Shown here piece by piece: positions 17,564 to 27,773 of a stretch of DNA of 64,000 nt. The notes below the pieces were generated by a model. It made no database searches, was not told the DNA's origin, and saw nothing but the letters and a program-made list of their open reading frames with translations. Source of the stretch: Pseudotamlana agarivorans (GTDB lineage Bacteria; Bacteroidota; Bacteroidia; Flavobacteriales; Flavobacteriaceae); assembly GCF_018860245.1 (NCBI RefSeq), contig NZ_JAHKPD010000013.1, positions 62,001 through 126,000 of the forward strand, given 5' to 3'. A program made the position numbers and the translations under genes. How positions within the stretch are numbered: position 1 is the first letter of the stretch; every line of letters begins with the position of its first letter.

Positions 17564-19069
17564 ATGATAAACGCCATGTTACATAGAATAAAAATAGGAC
17601 TTTTAGTGCTTGTTTTCTGTTTTGCAAGTTGTAAACAGAAGGAAGCTAAGAGTGTTGTGCAAAAACAAGAAGAAGCAAAACCTTTAACGTACGATGAAAT
17701 GAATGCGTCTAAAGGTGAAGCTAAAGAAGCTTTTAATGATGCTAAATATGGTATGTTTATTCATTGGGGTTTATATGCCATTCCTGGAGGTATTTGGAAA
17801 GGTAAAAAAATGGAGGAATTAAGAGGTCCTAGAGTGGCAGAATGGATTCAATTCGGAGCGCAAATTCCAAGAGCTGAATATGCCGAATTAGCACCTCAAT
17901 TTAACCCAACTCATTTTGATGCAGATGCCATCGCAAAACTGGCTAAAGATGCTGGGATGAAATATTTAGTAATCACTTCAAAGCATCACGATGGTTTTGC
18001 GATGTACGATTCTAAAGTAAGTGCATATGATATCGTTGATGCGAGCCCATATCCTAAAGACATCGTTCAAGAATTATATGATGCTTGTCAAAAGTACGGT
18101 ATCGATTTCGGATTGTATTATTCACATAACATCGATTGGATGGATGGCAACGACTGTGGTCTTGCAGAATATTTAGCTGCTGGAGGCGAATTACATGATC
18201 GTGTAAAACGTAAAGCTGGAGTGAATACTTGGGATCCTAGCCCAAACACGTTTACGGAGTATTTAGAAAATAAAGCGTATCCGCAGGTAAAGGAAATACT
18301 AACAAAATTTCCTAACATGACCACATTGTGGTATGATTATCCACACTATGTAACGCCGGAGGAAAGTTTAGAATTTTATAAAATAGCTTACGATTTACAG
18401 CCCAATATGTTAGTAAATTCTAGAGTAGGTAATGACTTAGGTGATTTTGATATCCCGGGTGATAATAAAATTCCTAGTGATCATTTAGCGATTACTAAAC
18501 CATGGCAAACTGTTGGGACAACTAATAACTCTTGGGGGTATAAGTCTTACGATCATGATTGGAAATCTGTAAAAGAATTACTGTTCTGGTTAACAGAAAT
18601 TGTGAGTAAAGGCGGAAATTATATGCTAAATATTGGACCTGATGCTTTGGGTGATGTACCGCAAGAATCAGTTGCAAATTTGTTAGAAGTAGGGAAGTTT
18701 TTAGATGTAAACGGTGAAGCGATTTACAACACAAGAAAATGGAAAGTAACTCATGAAGGGCCAACAAAAATAGAAATGAATGGAACTCATGATCGTGCTA
18801 AAAAAGCAGGTTTAAAGTTTGAATTCACACCAAGTGATTTCTGGTTTACGCAAAAAGAAAATACCCTTTATGCCATTTCATTAGCAAAGCCAAAAGAAGC
18901 TGTGTTAATTAAAAGTGTTACTAAAAATGATGCAGGAACTGTAAAATCGGTTAGTCTTTTAGGTAGTGATGCTAAATTGGAATGGAAACAAACCGAAGCA
19001 GGTTTAGAGGTTAATTTAGGTACCGCACAAGAGAATCCAAATGGATATGCACTTAAAATTGGATTATAA
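17564..19069 (+). CDS. GH29 alpha-L-fucosidase, lipoprotein
   Basis: This 501-residue protein has a lipoprotein signal ending [10 protein letters not shown]29 motifs are [23 protein letters not shown], and nucleophile D258 in TLWYDYPHY. The second ATG at 17576 would remove four residues and leave an equally good signal peptide, so the exact start is uncertain. The C-terminal ~100 residues form a short beta domain. It is likely attached to the outer or inner membrane facing the periplasm, or to the surface. The SGNH hydrolase starts five bases after its stop. Confidence 0.92.
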   Translation: MINAMLHRIKIGLLVLVFCFASCKQKEAKSVVQKQEEAKPLTYDEMNASKGEAKEAFNDAKYGMFIHWGLYAIPGGIWKGKKMEELRGPRVAEWIQFGAQIPRAEYAELAPQFNPTHFDADAIAKLAKDAGMKYLVITSKHHDGFAMYDSKVSAYDIVDASPYPKDIVQELYDACQKYGIDFGLYYSHNIDWMDGNDCGLAEYLAAGGELHDRVKRKAGVNTWDPSPNTFTEYLENKAYPQVKEILTKFPNMTTLWYDYPHYVTPEESLEFYKIAYDLQPNMLVNSRVGNDLGDFDIPGDNKIPSDHLAITKPWQTVGTTNNSWGYKSYDHDWKSVKELLFWLTEIVSKGGNYMLNIGPDALGDVPQESVANLLEVGKFLDVNGEAIYNTRKWKVTHEGPTKIEMNGTHDRAKKAGLKFEFTPSDFWFTQKENTLYAISLAKPKEAVLIKSVTKNDAGTVKSVSLLGSDAKLEWKQTEAGLEVNLGTAQENPNGYALKIGL

Positions 19070-19074
19070 AAAAA

Positions 19075-19944
19075 ATGAATAGAAGATCGTCTTTTAAATT
19101 AATTGGAGCCTTAGGTTTAGCGCTATTTGTACCTGTTCGCATGTTGGGATCGGTTATTAATACATCGTGCGAAGCTTGTGCTCACGCTTGGAAAAACCTG
19201 AGTAAATTTAATGCGACACGCTACCCTTTTAGATATTTAGAACCTACCCAAGGTTTACCTAAAGTGTTTATTTATGGGGATTCTATTTCTATTGGGTATA
19301 CCGAATACGTGAGAGCATCTTTAAAAGGTAAAGCCGATGTGATGCGTTTGCATATCAACGGAAATTCGAGCGCAGAATTCATTAAAAGAATAGAAGCCTT
19401 CAGAAAAGCTTTATTTCAACCTTTTTTAAAGGAAGGCTGGTCGTTTTCTTGGGATGTGATTCACTTTAATGTGGGATTACATGATTTAAAATATTTATAC
19501 AATAGAAAGTTAAATAAAGAAAAAGGTGAGCAAGTTTCTTCGTTAGAAGACTATGAAGCAAATCTAAAAAATATCATCAAATACCTTAAAGCAACCTATC
19601 CTACAGCCAAATTAATTTTTGCTACAACAACCCCAGTTCCAGAAGGAGAAGAAGGAAGAGTACAAGGAGATGCGGTTAAATATAATAAGGTGGCTATGAA
19701 AGTGATGCAAAATCATCCAGATATTATTATTAATGATTTACACACCTTTTCAAAACCAGTATTAGAGCAATATGCTGAAGGACCAGGGAATGTTCATTAT
19801 AATGCAACAGGCTCTAGGTTACAAGGTATTCAAGTGGCTAAAATGATTGGACAAGCCCTAGATATTGAACCAAATGATTGTCCGTCGGTAGATGTGATTA
19901 TAGCGAAATTTAAAGCTTATGAAAGTAAAATTACTAAACAATAA
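19075..19944 (+). CDS. SGNH/GDSL-type hydrolase, probable carbohydrate esterase
   Basis: This 289-residue protein has N-terminal NRRSSFKLIGALGLALF, a signal with a weak twin-arginine character. SGNH features: block I GDSIS with S70, block II Gly in INGNSS (G96), and block V His in NVHYN (H241). Block III reads GLHD instead of GxND. The Asp three residues before the block V His is replaced by Gly (G238). It may remove acetyl groups from the polysaccharide, which would fit acetylated fucoidan, but activity is not established by these motifs. It lies five bases after a GH29 gene and one base before the next sulfatase, so it belongs to the operon. Confidence 0.75.
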   Translation: MNRRSSFKLIGALGLALFVPVRMLGSVINTSCEACAHAWKNLSKFNATRYPFRYLEPTQGLPKVFIYGDSISIGYTEYVRASLKGKADVMRLHINGNSSAEFIKRIEAFRKALFQPFLKEGWSFSWDVIHFNVGLHDLKYLYNRKLNKEKGEQVSSLEDYEANLKNIIKYLKATYPTAKLIFATTTPVPEGEEGRVQGDAVKYNKVAMKVMQNHPDIIINDLHTFSKPVLEQYAEGPGNVHYNATGSRLQGIQVAKMIGQALDIEPNDCPSVDVIIAKFKAYESKITKQ

Positions 19945-19945
19945 T

Positions 19946-21433
19946 ATGATGTTTAAAAATGTACTTTTTTTAATAGTAACCTTGAGTCTATTCGGACTTC
20001 AATCTTGTGATTCACAAGTGAAAGAAGCGAAGAAACCTAATATTATTTTCTTTTTTACAGATGATCAATCCTATGATACGCAAAGGGATTTTGGAAACAA
20101 GGTAACTAAAACTCCTAATTTGGATCTTTTAGCCGACAATGGTGTTGTGTTTTCAAGACATTACAATACAACAGCTATTTGTATGGCAAGTAGAGCGAAT
20201 GTTATGACGGGGCAGTTTGAATATAAAACGGGTTGCAATTTCGATCATGGTTCGTTAGGAACCAAACAATGGTCTACCTCTTATCCAGTATTATTAAAAC
20301 AGGCAGGGTATCGTGTAGGTTTTGCTGGTAAGTTTGGCTTCTCGATTTCGGATACTAACGGAGGTTGGAAAAAAGAAGGCGAAGTAGCAAAACATGATTT
20401 TGATTTTTGGGGTGGAGGTTCGCACCAAACTTCATACAAAACCATTGAAAATAAATATATGGTTCAATATGCAGAAGAATACCCGCATAGTACAAGAGCC
20501 TACGGCGCCGCCAGTATCGACTTTATAAACGAGTCTGTTAAGAAGGATAAACCATTTTGTATGAGTGTGTATTTTAAAGCACCACACAGACCGGTTGAGC
20601 CAGACCCAATGTTTGATGATGTTTACAAAGATGTGGTATTCGATAAACTTCCTAACTATGGTAGAGAAAATGGAGAGCATTTAGCCAAACAATCAAAAAT
20701 GGGAAGACAATACCCAAGATTTGTAGAGTGGGGGTATTCTGAAGAAGAGACTTACCAAGAGGCTTTACGTAAATACAATCAACTTATTTATGGTGTAGAT
20801 TACTCGATAGGTATGGTGTTAGAACAATTGAAAAAATTGAATATTGATGATAATACCATCATAATTTTTTCATCAGATAACGGTTACTTTAATGGTTCTC
20901 ACGGTTTAGGTTCTAAGGTTTTACCTTATGAAGAAGGTGCTAGAACACCGCTAATAATTGTAGATCCACGTCAGAAAGATAAAGGGCAAAGTACTAGTGC
21001 GTTAACTGGGAATGTAGATATTCCTGCAACCATATTGGATTATGCTGGAATCTCAATTCCTAGTATATATGATGGTAAGAGTATCCGTCCTTTAGTTGAA
21101 GATCCTAAGACGAAAATAAGATCATCACTTCCAATCATTCAGGTTTGGGGGCCTAAAGCAACACACTGTTTAACCGTAATGGACGATAGGTACAAATACA
21201 TCTATTGGTACTATAAAGATGAAGCCAATAACATATACCCAACAGAAGAATTGTTTGATATCGTAAACGATCCTTATGAACTGGAAAATATTGCAAGTAT
21301 AACTAAATTTAAATCACAACTAACTAAAATGAGAAAACTGTATGACAAACAACTAACACACTGGAAAAACGAAGGTGTAAATTATAATGGATACAAGAAA
21401 TACGATTCATTATTTGAACGAAAGTTAAATTAA
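19946..21433 (+). CDS. S1-family sulfatase, lipoprotein
   Basis: This 495-residue sulfatase has a lipobox near LQSCDSQ. The frame stays open to an ATG at 19919 inside the previous gene, but ATG 19946 begins the hydrophobic signal and leaves a one-base gap. Core motifs are FFTDDQSYDT, the maturation signature CMASRANVMTGQ (C79, with Ala in place of Pro, as the family allows), and SSDNGYFNGSHG. GKFGFS replaces the usual GKWHLG; the sulfatases at 53752 and 55632 have a similar GKFGFA. It precedes susC by 31 bases. Confidence 0.92.
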   Translation: MMFKNVLFLIVTLSLFGLQSCDSQVKEAKKPNIIFFFTDDQSYDTQRDFGNKVTKTPNLDLLADNGVVFSRHYNTTAICMASRANVMTGQFEYKTGCNFDHGSLGTKQWSTSYPVLLKQAGYRVGFAGKFGFSISDTNGGWKKEGEVAKHDFDFWGGGSHQTSYKTIENKYMVQYAEEYPHSTRAYGAASIDFINESVKKDKPFCMSVYFKAPHRPVEPDPMFDDVYKDVVFDKLPNYGRENGEHLAKQSKMGRQYPRFVEWGYSEEETYQEALRKYNQLIYGVDYSIGMVLEQLKKLNIDDNTIIIFSSDNGYFNGSHGLGSKVLPYEEGARTPLIIVDPRQKDKGQSTSALTGNVDIPATILDYAGISIPSIYDGKSIRPLVEDPKTKIRSSLPIIQVWGPKATHCLTVMDDRYKYIYWYYKDEANNIYPTEELFDIVNDPYELENIASITKFKSQLTKMRKLYDKQLTHWKNEGVNYNGYKKYDSLFERKLN

Positions 21434-21464
21434 ACTATTATTAAACATTTAAACTAAATTAATT

Positions 21465-24425
21465 ATGAAAAAAATTTTAACTGCTATTGTTTTTATGATA
21501 TCAGTATCTGTCTTTGCTCAAAACAAGACAATTACTGGGTCAATAACAGATAGCTTCAGTAATCCGTTGCCAGGAGCAACCATAATTGTAAAAGGAACAA
21601 CCAATGGTACAACTACAGATTTTGATGGTAGGTATGCTTTAGAAGCTAAATCGGGTGATGTATTAACTATATCATATGTAGGATTCAAATCACAAGAAGT
21701 AAAAGTTGGAGAATCATTTTCAATTAATATCACTATGATAGAGGATGCTTCTGCTCTAGAAGAGGTTGTTGTAATCGGTTATGGAACCGTTAAGAAAAAG
21801 GATTTAACTGGTTCTGTTTCTGTGGTTAACACTGATGACGCTTTAATGGCTCCAGTAGCTTCTGTACAGGATGCACTTCAAGGTAGAGCATCGGGTGTTC
21901 AAGTGACTTCTAATGGAGGAGCGCCTGGTACAACGCCAGATATTATTATTCGTGGTGGTAACTCAATTACAGGTGGGAATGGACCACTATATGTAATTGA
22001 TGGGTTTGTAGGTGCTGGAAATATTTCGTCATTGAACCCAAACGATATTGAATCTATGCAGGTTTTAAAAGATGCCTCATCAACCGCTATTTATGGAGCA
22101 AGAGGAACAAATGGTGTTATTTTAATTACAACCAAAAAAGGTAAAACAGGTAAACCAGTTGTAAACTTTAAGGCATCTTCAGGGATCCAAACGTTACCAG
22201 GTGAGATAGATGTACAAGATAGACTTGAGTTCGCAACATGGAGTAATAATATCCATCCAGACCAAAGTAATTTGCCTTACGACTTGAATAACCTTCCAGG
22301 TACTGAAACCAATTGGCAAGAAACAATGACTAGACCGGCAGTTATGTCTGACTATCAATTATCTGTAAGTGGTGGTAGTGAAAATACGCAATATTACGTA
22401 TCAGCTGGATTTTTAAACCAAGAAGGTATAGTATTAGGTTCAGATTTTAAGAGATATAGTTTACGTACTAATATTGATACAAAAATATCAAAAGTTTTTA
22501 AGGCTGGGGTAAATATTGCACTTTCTAGAACCGATAGAGACAATAATGATGTTAACTTTCAAGGTTTATTAAGACATGATCCATCTAAACCAGCTTTTGA
22601 TGATCAAGGAAACTATACTACTGGAAGCAGTGAACTGTTAGGTACAGAAACAGATAATTTATTGGCAAATGCCCAATTAAACCAAGATGATACAACCCTT
22701 GATAAAATTTTTATAAATACATACATTCAAGCAACTTTATCAGACAACTTGGTTTTAAAATCAACGTTTAGTGGAGATTTCCTTTATAACAAACGTCATA
22801 GGTTTATACCATCTGTTAACCCATCTAAAATCAACAATAATGGTGATTTAGCTTCGGGTAATATTAATACGTTTTATGATGCAGATTTCTTAAATGAGAA
22901 CAGTATTAATTATAATAAAACATTTGGAGACCATTCTTTGAATTTATTAGGAGCTGTTACATTCCAAACACATAGTAGAGAAACGACAAACATTAGTGCA
23001 AGTCAAATTCCAAGTGATGGCGTTGGTATAAATGCCATTCAATTAGCACCAGCAGAACAGGTTTCTACATCTACGGGTTATACTGAAGATCACTTAATAG
23101 GTATTTTAGGTAGAGTACAATATTCGTTTAGAGATAAATACTTGCTTACCGCTTCTATTAGAAGGGATGGATCTTCAAGATTAGGAATCAATAACAGATG
23201 GAATAACTTCCCATCAGTAGGTGCTGCTTGGAAAATACAAGAGGAGCCTTTTATGCAGAATTTAGACGTTGTAGATGCTCTTAAACTTAGAGTGAGTTAT
23301 GGGCAAACAGGAAATCAAGGAGCAAATCCATTTGTAACTCTTGCAAACTTTGGCATCACAAATAATACTATCGTAGTTAATGGTGTAAGAGTTCCTGGTG
23401 TAACGCAAGGGCAATTAGCAAAACCTAATTTAGGATGGGAGACTACAGATCAGTACGATCTTGGATTAGAATTTTCTTTGTTCAATTCTAGATTTTCTGG
23501 AGAGGTAGATGTGTACTACAAAAAAACACAGGACTTATTATTAAATGAGCCGCAAATGGGCTTTACTGGTTTTAATACGCAATTAACAAATATTGGTGCG
23601 GTTCAAAACAAAGGTATTGATGTTTCTTTAAATGGCGTATTTGTTAGAACAAAGGATTTCCAATGGGATGCTTCTCTTACAATTTCTAAATATGAAAATG
23701 AAGTACTTGATTTAGGTCAAAGTACATTTATAGAAACTAAGAGGTTAGGGGCTCCGGCAAATGACCGTAGTAGTGAATTACGTGTAGGACAACCTTTTGG
23801 AGTTTTTATTGGAGCCATATATGATGGTTTTGACCCTGCAACTGGTGAGGCTATTTTTAGAGATATTAGTGGGCCAAACGGAGAACCAGATGGTGTTTAC
23901 ACTGCAGAGTATGATGACACAATTATTGGTAATGCTAACCCAGATTTTTATGGAGGTTTTCAAACAAGTGTGAAATACAAAAACTTTGATTTAGCAGCAT
24001 TCTTTACATTTAGTGTGGGTAATGAAAACTACAACGAAGAAATGTTCAGATCTATTGAAACTACAGTAAATAGTTTTGCTCATGTGAGAAACAATATGTG
24101 GACACCTCAAACTCCTGATAATGCACTTTACCCTGGTTTTGATACTTATAATTATGATCGTTCTAGTAGTTTGTATGTACAAGATGCAAGTTATTTAAGA
24201 CTTACTACGATGCAATTAGGGTATTCATTTCCTAATGATTTAGTTGCTGGTATTAGTAAAATTAGAACTTATATTACAGGAACTAACTTGTTCTTATTGA
24301 AAGACGCTGATTACCTAGGTTTTGACCCAGATGTAAATACTGGATCTGGTCTTGCTCGTGGTTTTGACGGTATTGCATACCCTAAAAATAGATCAATCCT
24401 TTTAGGTGTTGATGTTAAATTTTAA
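21465..24425 (+). CDS. SusC-like TonB-dependent outer-membrane transporter
   Basis: This 986-residue protein has a signal peptide ending SVFAQ and an N-terminal carboxypeptidase-D regulatory-like domain (about 22-100, with GSITDSFSNPLPGATIIVKG). A plug domain with VVVIGYGTVKKKDLTGSV follows, then a beta-barrel to the C-terminal aromatic-rich end. With the SusD partner immediately downstream it would import oligosaccharides into the periplasm using TonB energy. It is the only SusC in the window, so one transporter serves the whole enzyme set. The gap to susD is 29 bases. Confidence 0.96.
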   Translation: MKKILTAIVFMISVSVFAQNKTITGSITDSFSNPLPGATIIVKGTTNGTTTDFDGRYALEAKSGDVLTISYVGFKSQEVKVGESFSINITMIEDASALEEVVVIGYGTVKKKDLTGSVSVVNTDDALMAPVASVQDALQGRASGVQVTSNGGAPGTTPDIIIRGGNSITGGNGPLYVIDGFVGAGNISSLNPNDIESMQVLKDASSTAIYGARGTNGVILITTKKGKTGKPVVNFKASSGIQTLPGEIDVQDRLEFATWSNNIHPDQSNLPYDLNNLPGTETNWQETMTRPAVMSDYQLSVSGGSENTQYYVSAGFLNQEGIVLGSDFKRYSLRTNIDTKISKVFKAGVNIALSRTDRDNNDVNFQGLLRHDPSKPAFDDQGNYTTGSSELLGTETDNLLANAQLNQDDTTLDKIFINTYIQATLSDNLVLKSTFSGDFLYNKRHRFIPSVNPSKINNNGDLASGNINTFYDADFLNENSINYNKTFGDHSLNLLGAVTFQTHSRETTNISASQIPSDGVGINAIQLAPAEQVSTSTGYTEDHLIGILGRVQYSFRDKYLLTASIRRDGSSRLGINNRWNNFPSVGAAWKIQEEPFMQNLDVVDALKLRVSYGQTGNQGANPFVTLANFGITNNTIVVNGVRVPGVTQGQLAKPNLGWETTDQYDLGLEFSLFNSRFSGEVDVYYKKTQDLLLNEPQMGFTGFNTQLTNIGAVQNKGIDVSLNGVFVRTKDFQWDASLTISKYENEVLDLGQSTFIETKRLGAPANDRSSELRVGQPFGVFIGAIYDGFDPATGEAIFRDISGPNGEPDGVYTAEYDDTIIGNANPDFYGGFQTSVKYKNFDLAAFFTFSVGNENYNEEMFRSIETTVNSFAHVRNNMWTPQTPDNALYPGFDTYNYDRSSSLYVQDASYLRLTTMQLGYSFPNDLVAGISKIRTYITGTNLFLLKDADYLGFDPDVNTGSGLARGFDGIAYPKNRSILLGVDVKF

Positions 24426-24454
24426 ATCAAGTTTAATTGTTAAAAAATAAGATA

Positions 24455-26026
24455 ATGAAAAACAGATATAAATATATAATGATAACCGTAGTTACCATAT
24501 TATTGGGTAGCATGGTGAGTTGCAGCGATTTTTTAGATGAAGATCCTAAAGGTTTATTAACACCTGATACTTTCTTTAAAAATGCAGAAGAAGTCACTTT
24601 GGCTCTAAATAAATTAACAGATGACGCCTCTGGTCCAGCAGGATTTCTTCAACATTTAGGTACAGATATTGGTAACTCAGGTAGAATACCTTTGTCGGCT
24701 GCAGGAAGATTTGGTGGTTATGAATATTTTCCAGATACTGGTCGTGTTAATAACACTTGGAGCGGATATTATACAGTAGTTAGAGATGCGAATACATTTT
24801 TAGCAAGTATTGAAAGATCTTCGTTACCTGACGATGTTAAGGGGAATGCAATTGCTCAAATTCTTTTCTTTAGAGCTTTTGTTTATTTAAAACTTGTAGT
24901 AGAATTTGGAGATGTACCTTATTGGAGAGATGAATTGATTAATATTGAAGAAGTTTCTTTACTGGGTAAAACAGATGCACATGAAATAGTTAAAGGATTG
25001 ATTTCAGATTTAGAAGAAGCCATTTCATCAGGGGATTTATCTACGAAGAAATGGAATGAAAATGAAGGAAGACCAACAGTTTGGGCTGCACGTATGTTAA
25101 AAGCGCATTGTCATGTGTGGTTAGCTAAAGATGATCGTAACGAATGGAAAGGTGCGCATGCAGAACTTCTTGCACTTACAAACAATTCACCTCATGCTTT
25201 AAGTAATGATTACGCAGACATGCACCGTGAAGGAAATGAAATGCATGATGAAATTATTTATGGTAGACAATACTTGATAGATGTACATGGTTCTAACCCG
25301 GTTTCAGCACATTACCGTAGACAATCTGAAAATGGTAATACTAGAACGGCTATGACAGAAATAGGTGTTAATGTAGGTGCTTCTCAAATTAATTTAAGAA
25401 GAAGTTTTGCCATTACTTTTGATAATAATGATAAAAGAAAATTGTACAACGTTTGGGATAGTCAACTATTACAAGATAGTACTACAGTGGCTAACTTCAA
25501 CTGGGTATACATTCCTAAATTTCAACGTGCTCCAGTGCCAACAGTAGATCCTTTATTGTCATTTTCTGAGGCAAATAATAATTCAAGTGAGCCCGCTCGT
25601 GTATTCTTATTAGCAGACGCTTATTTATTGCTTGCAGAAGCTGAGTTTATGTTAAATGGATCTACTCAAGCAGCTCTTAACGCTATTAATACGGTAAGAA
25701 AAAGAACTGGTTTAGCAGATTATACTTCAATAACAATGGAAGATATTCGTAACGAACGCGCTTGGGAATTAGTTTCAGATGGGTACTGGGGTCGTAAAAA
25801 AGACCTTGTACGTTGGGGAATTCTTGAGAAAACGGTTATCGAATTACCTGCTAAAGAAATTGCTGCCGGTGCAAATGCTACAGCTATTGAATATGCTGAA
25901 GCAGAAGCGGCAATAATTTCAGCTGCTCCTGTAGGGAAATACCATGTATTACCTATACCTCTAAGTGAAATAGAGCAAAGTAGAGATATTGGTGGTGCTT
26001 TAACGCAAAACCCACTTTGGGAATAG
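24455..26026 (+). CDS. SusD-like glycan-binding lipoprotein
   Basis: This 523-residue SusD/RagB family protein has a lipoprotein signal with lipid-anchored C23 (SMVSCSDFLDEDP). TPR-like helices and the typical C-terminal motif region (ALNAINTVRKRTGL, then IRNERAWELVSDGYWGRKKD) are visible. It sits on the outer surface over the SusC barrel and captures oligosaccharide. A TTG at 24437 would extend the frame by six residues; ATG 24455 fits the signal peptide. A strong hairpin with a T-rich tail follows 54 bases after the stop. Confidence 0.95.
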   Translation: MKNRYKYIMITVVTILLGSMVSCSDFLDEDPKGLLTPDTFFKNAEEVTLALNKLTDDASGPAGFLQHLGTDIGNSGRIPLSAAGRFGGYEYFPDTGRVNNTWSGYYTVVRDANTFLASIERSSLPDDVKGNAIAQILFFRAFVYLKLVVEFGDVPYWRDELINIEEVSLLGKTDAHEIVKGLISDLEEAISSGDLSTKKWNENEGRPTVWAARMLKAHCHVWLAKDDRNEWKGAHAELLALTNNSPHALSNDYADMHREGNEMHDEIIYGRQYLIDVHGSNPVSAHYRRQSENGNTRTAMTEIGVNVGASQINLRRSFAITFDNNDKRKLYNVWDSQLLQDSTTVANFNWVYIPKFQRAPVPTVDPLLSFSEANNNSSEPARVFLLADAYLLLAEAEFMLNGSTQAALNAINTVRKRTGLADYTSITMEDIRNERAWELVSDGYWGRKKDLVRWGILEKTVIELPAKEIAAGANATAIEYAEAEAAIISAAPVGKYHVLPIPLSEIEQSRDIGGALTQNPLWE

Positions 26027-26079
26027 ACTTAAAATGTTCATTTAAGATCATGTAATATGATTTAATATTTAAGATAAAT

Positions 26080-26121
26080 AAATGCGTTGGACACTTGTTG
26101 TTCAATGCATTTGTTTTTATT
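26080..26121 (+). terminator. Intrinsic terminator-like hairpin after susD
   Basis: Arms 26080-26091 and 26101-26112 pair over 12 positions with two G-U wobbles around a nine-base loop, followed by GTTTTTATT. It sits in the 209-bp gap between SusD and the next GH29, the largest gap inside the PUL. Confidence 0.7.
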
Positions 26122-26235
26122 AGGAATAAGTGATTTAAACGAAATAATTAAATTAATGAAAAGTAGTATAGTACTTTCCAGTATCTAACGTGATACTTCA
26201 CAAAGACCACAATATTTAGTAATAATTTTTCGTCA

Positions 26236-27735
26236 ATGTATAAACTTAAAATTTCAGTAGTAATTTTTTTACTCTGTAAACTTGTCACTTTTGGTCAAAC
26301 AAAAAGCAGTGGCATTTCAAAAAACATAGAACCCAATTGGGAATCCATGTCAATTAATTATCATGTACCTCAATGGTTACAGGATGGTAAATTAGGTGTT
26401 TGGTTTCATTGGGGGATTCCTTCTGCAGTAGATGAAGATCGACCATTAGATGGATCTTGGTACGGTCGAAACATGTATGGTGGAGGAAAAAAATTGGCAA
26501 AAGAATTATCGGAATGGCATACACAACGATATGGTCCAATCGATGAGTTTGGTTACGAAAAATTAATCCCATTATTTAAAGGGGAAAATTGGGATCCAGA
26601 GGTGTTGGTGTCCTTTGTTAAAGAAAATGGCGCACGTTTTATTATGCCCGTAGCAACACACCACGATAACTTCGATATGTATGATTCATCACACTCTTGG
26701 AATTCTGTAGATATGGGGCCACAACGTGATGTTCTAGGCGAATGGAAAGAAGCCGCAAGAAAACAAGGTTTAAAATTTGGGATATCAACACATTTGTATT
26801 GGTCTCCAGGTTGGTGGTCGCCGGCACGTAGATATCAAAAAGAAGGGACTCCAGAGTGGACGCTTTTTAATATGGATTATAGCGCAAAAGGATATGCCTC
26901 TCAAGACAGTTGGAACGAACACTGGTATGCCCGTTGCTGGGAAATTATTGAAAAGTACGATCCAGATATGTTTAATAATGATGCGCCTTTCCCTAAAATA
27001 GGACCAGGGAAAGGATTAGGTGTAAAACTGTTTTCAGATTATTTAAATCGTGATTTAAAAGAAAACAACGGTAAACAAACCGTAGTGCTTTCTCTTAAAG
27101 ATAAAACGATTGATAGAAAGGCTTTCACTTATAATCTGGAACGTGGTGGCGCAGGAGAAATCAAGCAAGAGGCATGGTTATGGGCAACAGATCTTTCAGG
27201 TGATTGGTTTTATAATAAAAACTCCATTAATAAGATGAGTGTTCCAGTAATGGTAGGTAATGCTGTTGATGCCATTAGTAAAAATGGTATCGTCATGCTT
27301 AATGTTGCATTAAAGGGTGACGGAACAATCCCAGAAAAACAATTGGGCTATCTTACTGCTTTTGGTGATTTTTTAAAGATTAACGGTGATGGTATTTATG
27401 GTTCGCGTCCATGGAAAATTTTTGGAGAGGGACCTTTAGAAGTAAAAGATGGTCGCCAAGGTGAAAATCATAACGATTATTCGCAAGAAGATATAAGGTT
27501 TACTACAAAGGATGGCATACTATACGCCTTTGTTTTAGCCATACCAACTAACGATATTCTTATAACAGCATTGGCAAAAAATGGTGTTTTAGATCAAGAT
27601 ATTGTCAGCGTTGAACTTATGGGAAGTAAGAAAAAAGTAAAATGGTCACGCTCTAAACAAGGGCTAAATATAAAATTGCCATCACATTTGCCTGGTAAAA
27701 TAGTAAATGGTTTTCGAATTACAGTTTCAAAATAA
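26236..27735 (+). CDS. Divergent GH29 alpha-L-fucosidase
   Basis: This 499-residue secreted protein has a signal peptide ending VTFGQ. The GH29 fold is visible as LGVWFHWGIPSAVD (binding His retained), ATHHDNFDMYDS (His pair retained), and THLYWSPGWW. The nucleophile strand reads DMFNNDAPF, with D249 in the nucleophile position instead of the common WFDG context. A C-terminal beta domain follows. It starts the block downstream of the susD terminator, so it may be driven by its own promoter, although I see no good -7 element in the gap. Alpha-fucosidase activity is likely; a related sugar cannot be excluded. Confidence 0.85.
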   Translation: MYKLKISVVIFLLCKLVTFGQTKSSGISKNIEPNWESMSINYHVPQWLQDGKLGVWFHWGIPSAVDEDRPLDGSWYGRNMYGGGKKLAKELSEWHTQRYGPIDEFGYEKLIPLFKGENWDPEVLVSFVKENGARFIMPVATHHDNFDMYDSSHSWNSVDMGPQRDVLGEWKEAARKQGLKFGISTHLYWSPGWWSPARRYQKEGTPEWTLFNMDYSAKGYASQDSWNEHWYARCWEIIEKYDPDMFNNDAPFPKIGPGKGLGVKLFSDYLNRDLKENNGKQTVVLSLKDKTIDRKAFTYNLERGGAGEIKQEAWLWATDLSGDWFYNKNSINKMSVPVMVGNAVDAISKNGIVMLNVALKGDGTIPEKQLGYLTAFGDFLKINGDGIYGSRPWKIFGEGPLEVKDGRQGENHNDYSQEDIRFTTKDGILYAFVLAIPTNDILITALAKNGVLDQDIVSVELMGSKKKVKWSRSKQGLNIKLPSHLPGKIVNGFRITVSK

Positions 27736-27773
27736 AATGCATCACCCAAGAATTAATTTTAATTTAAGATAAT

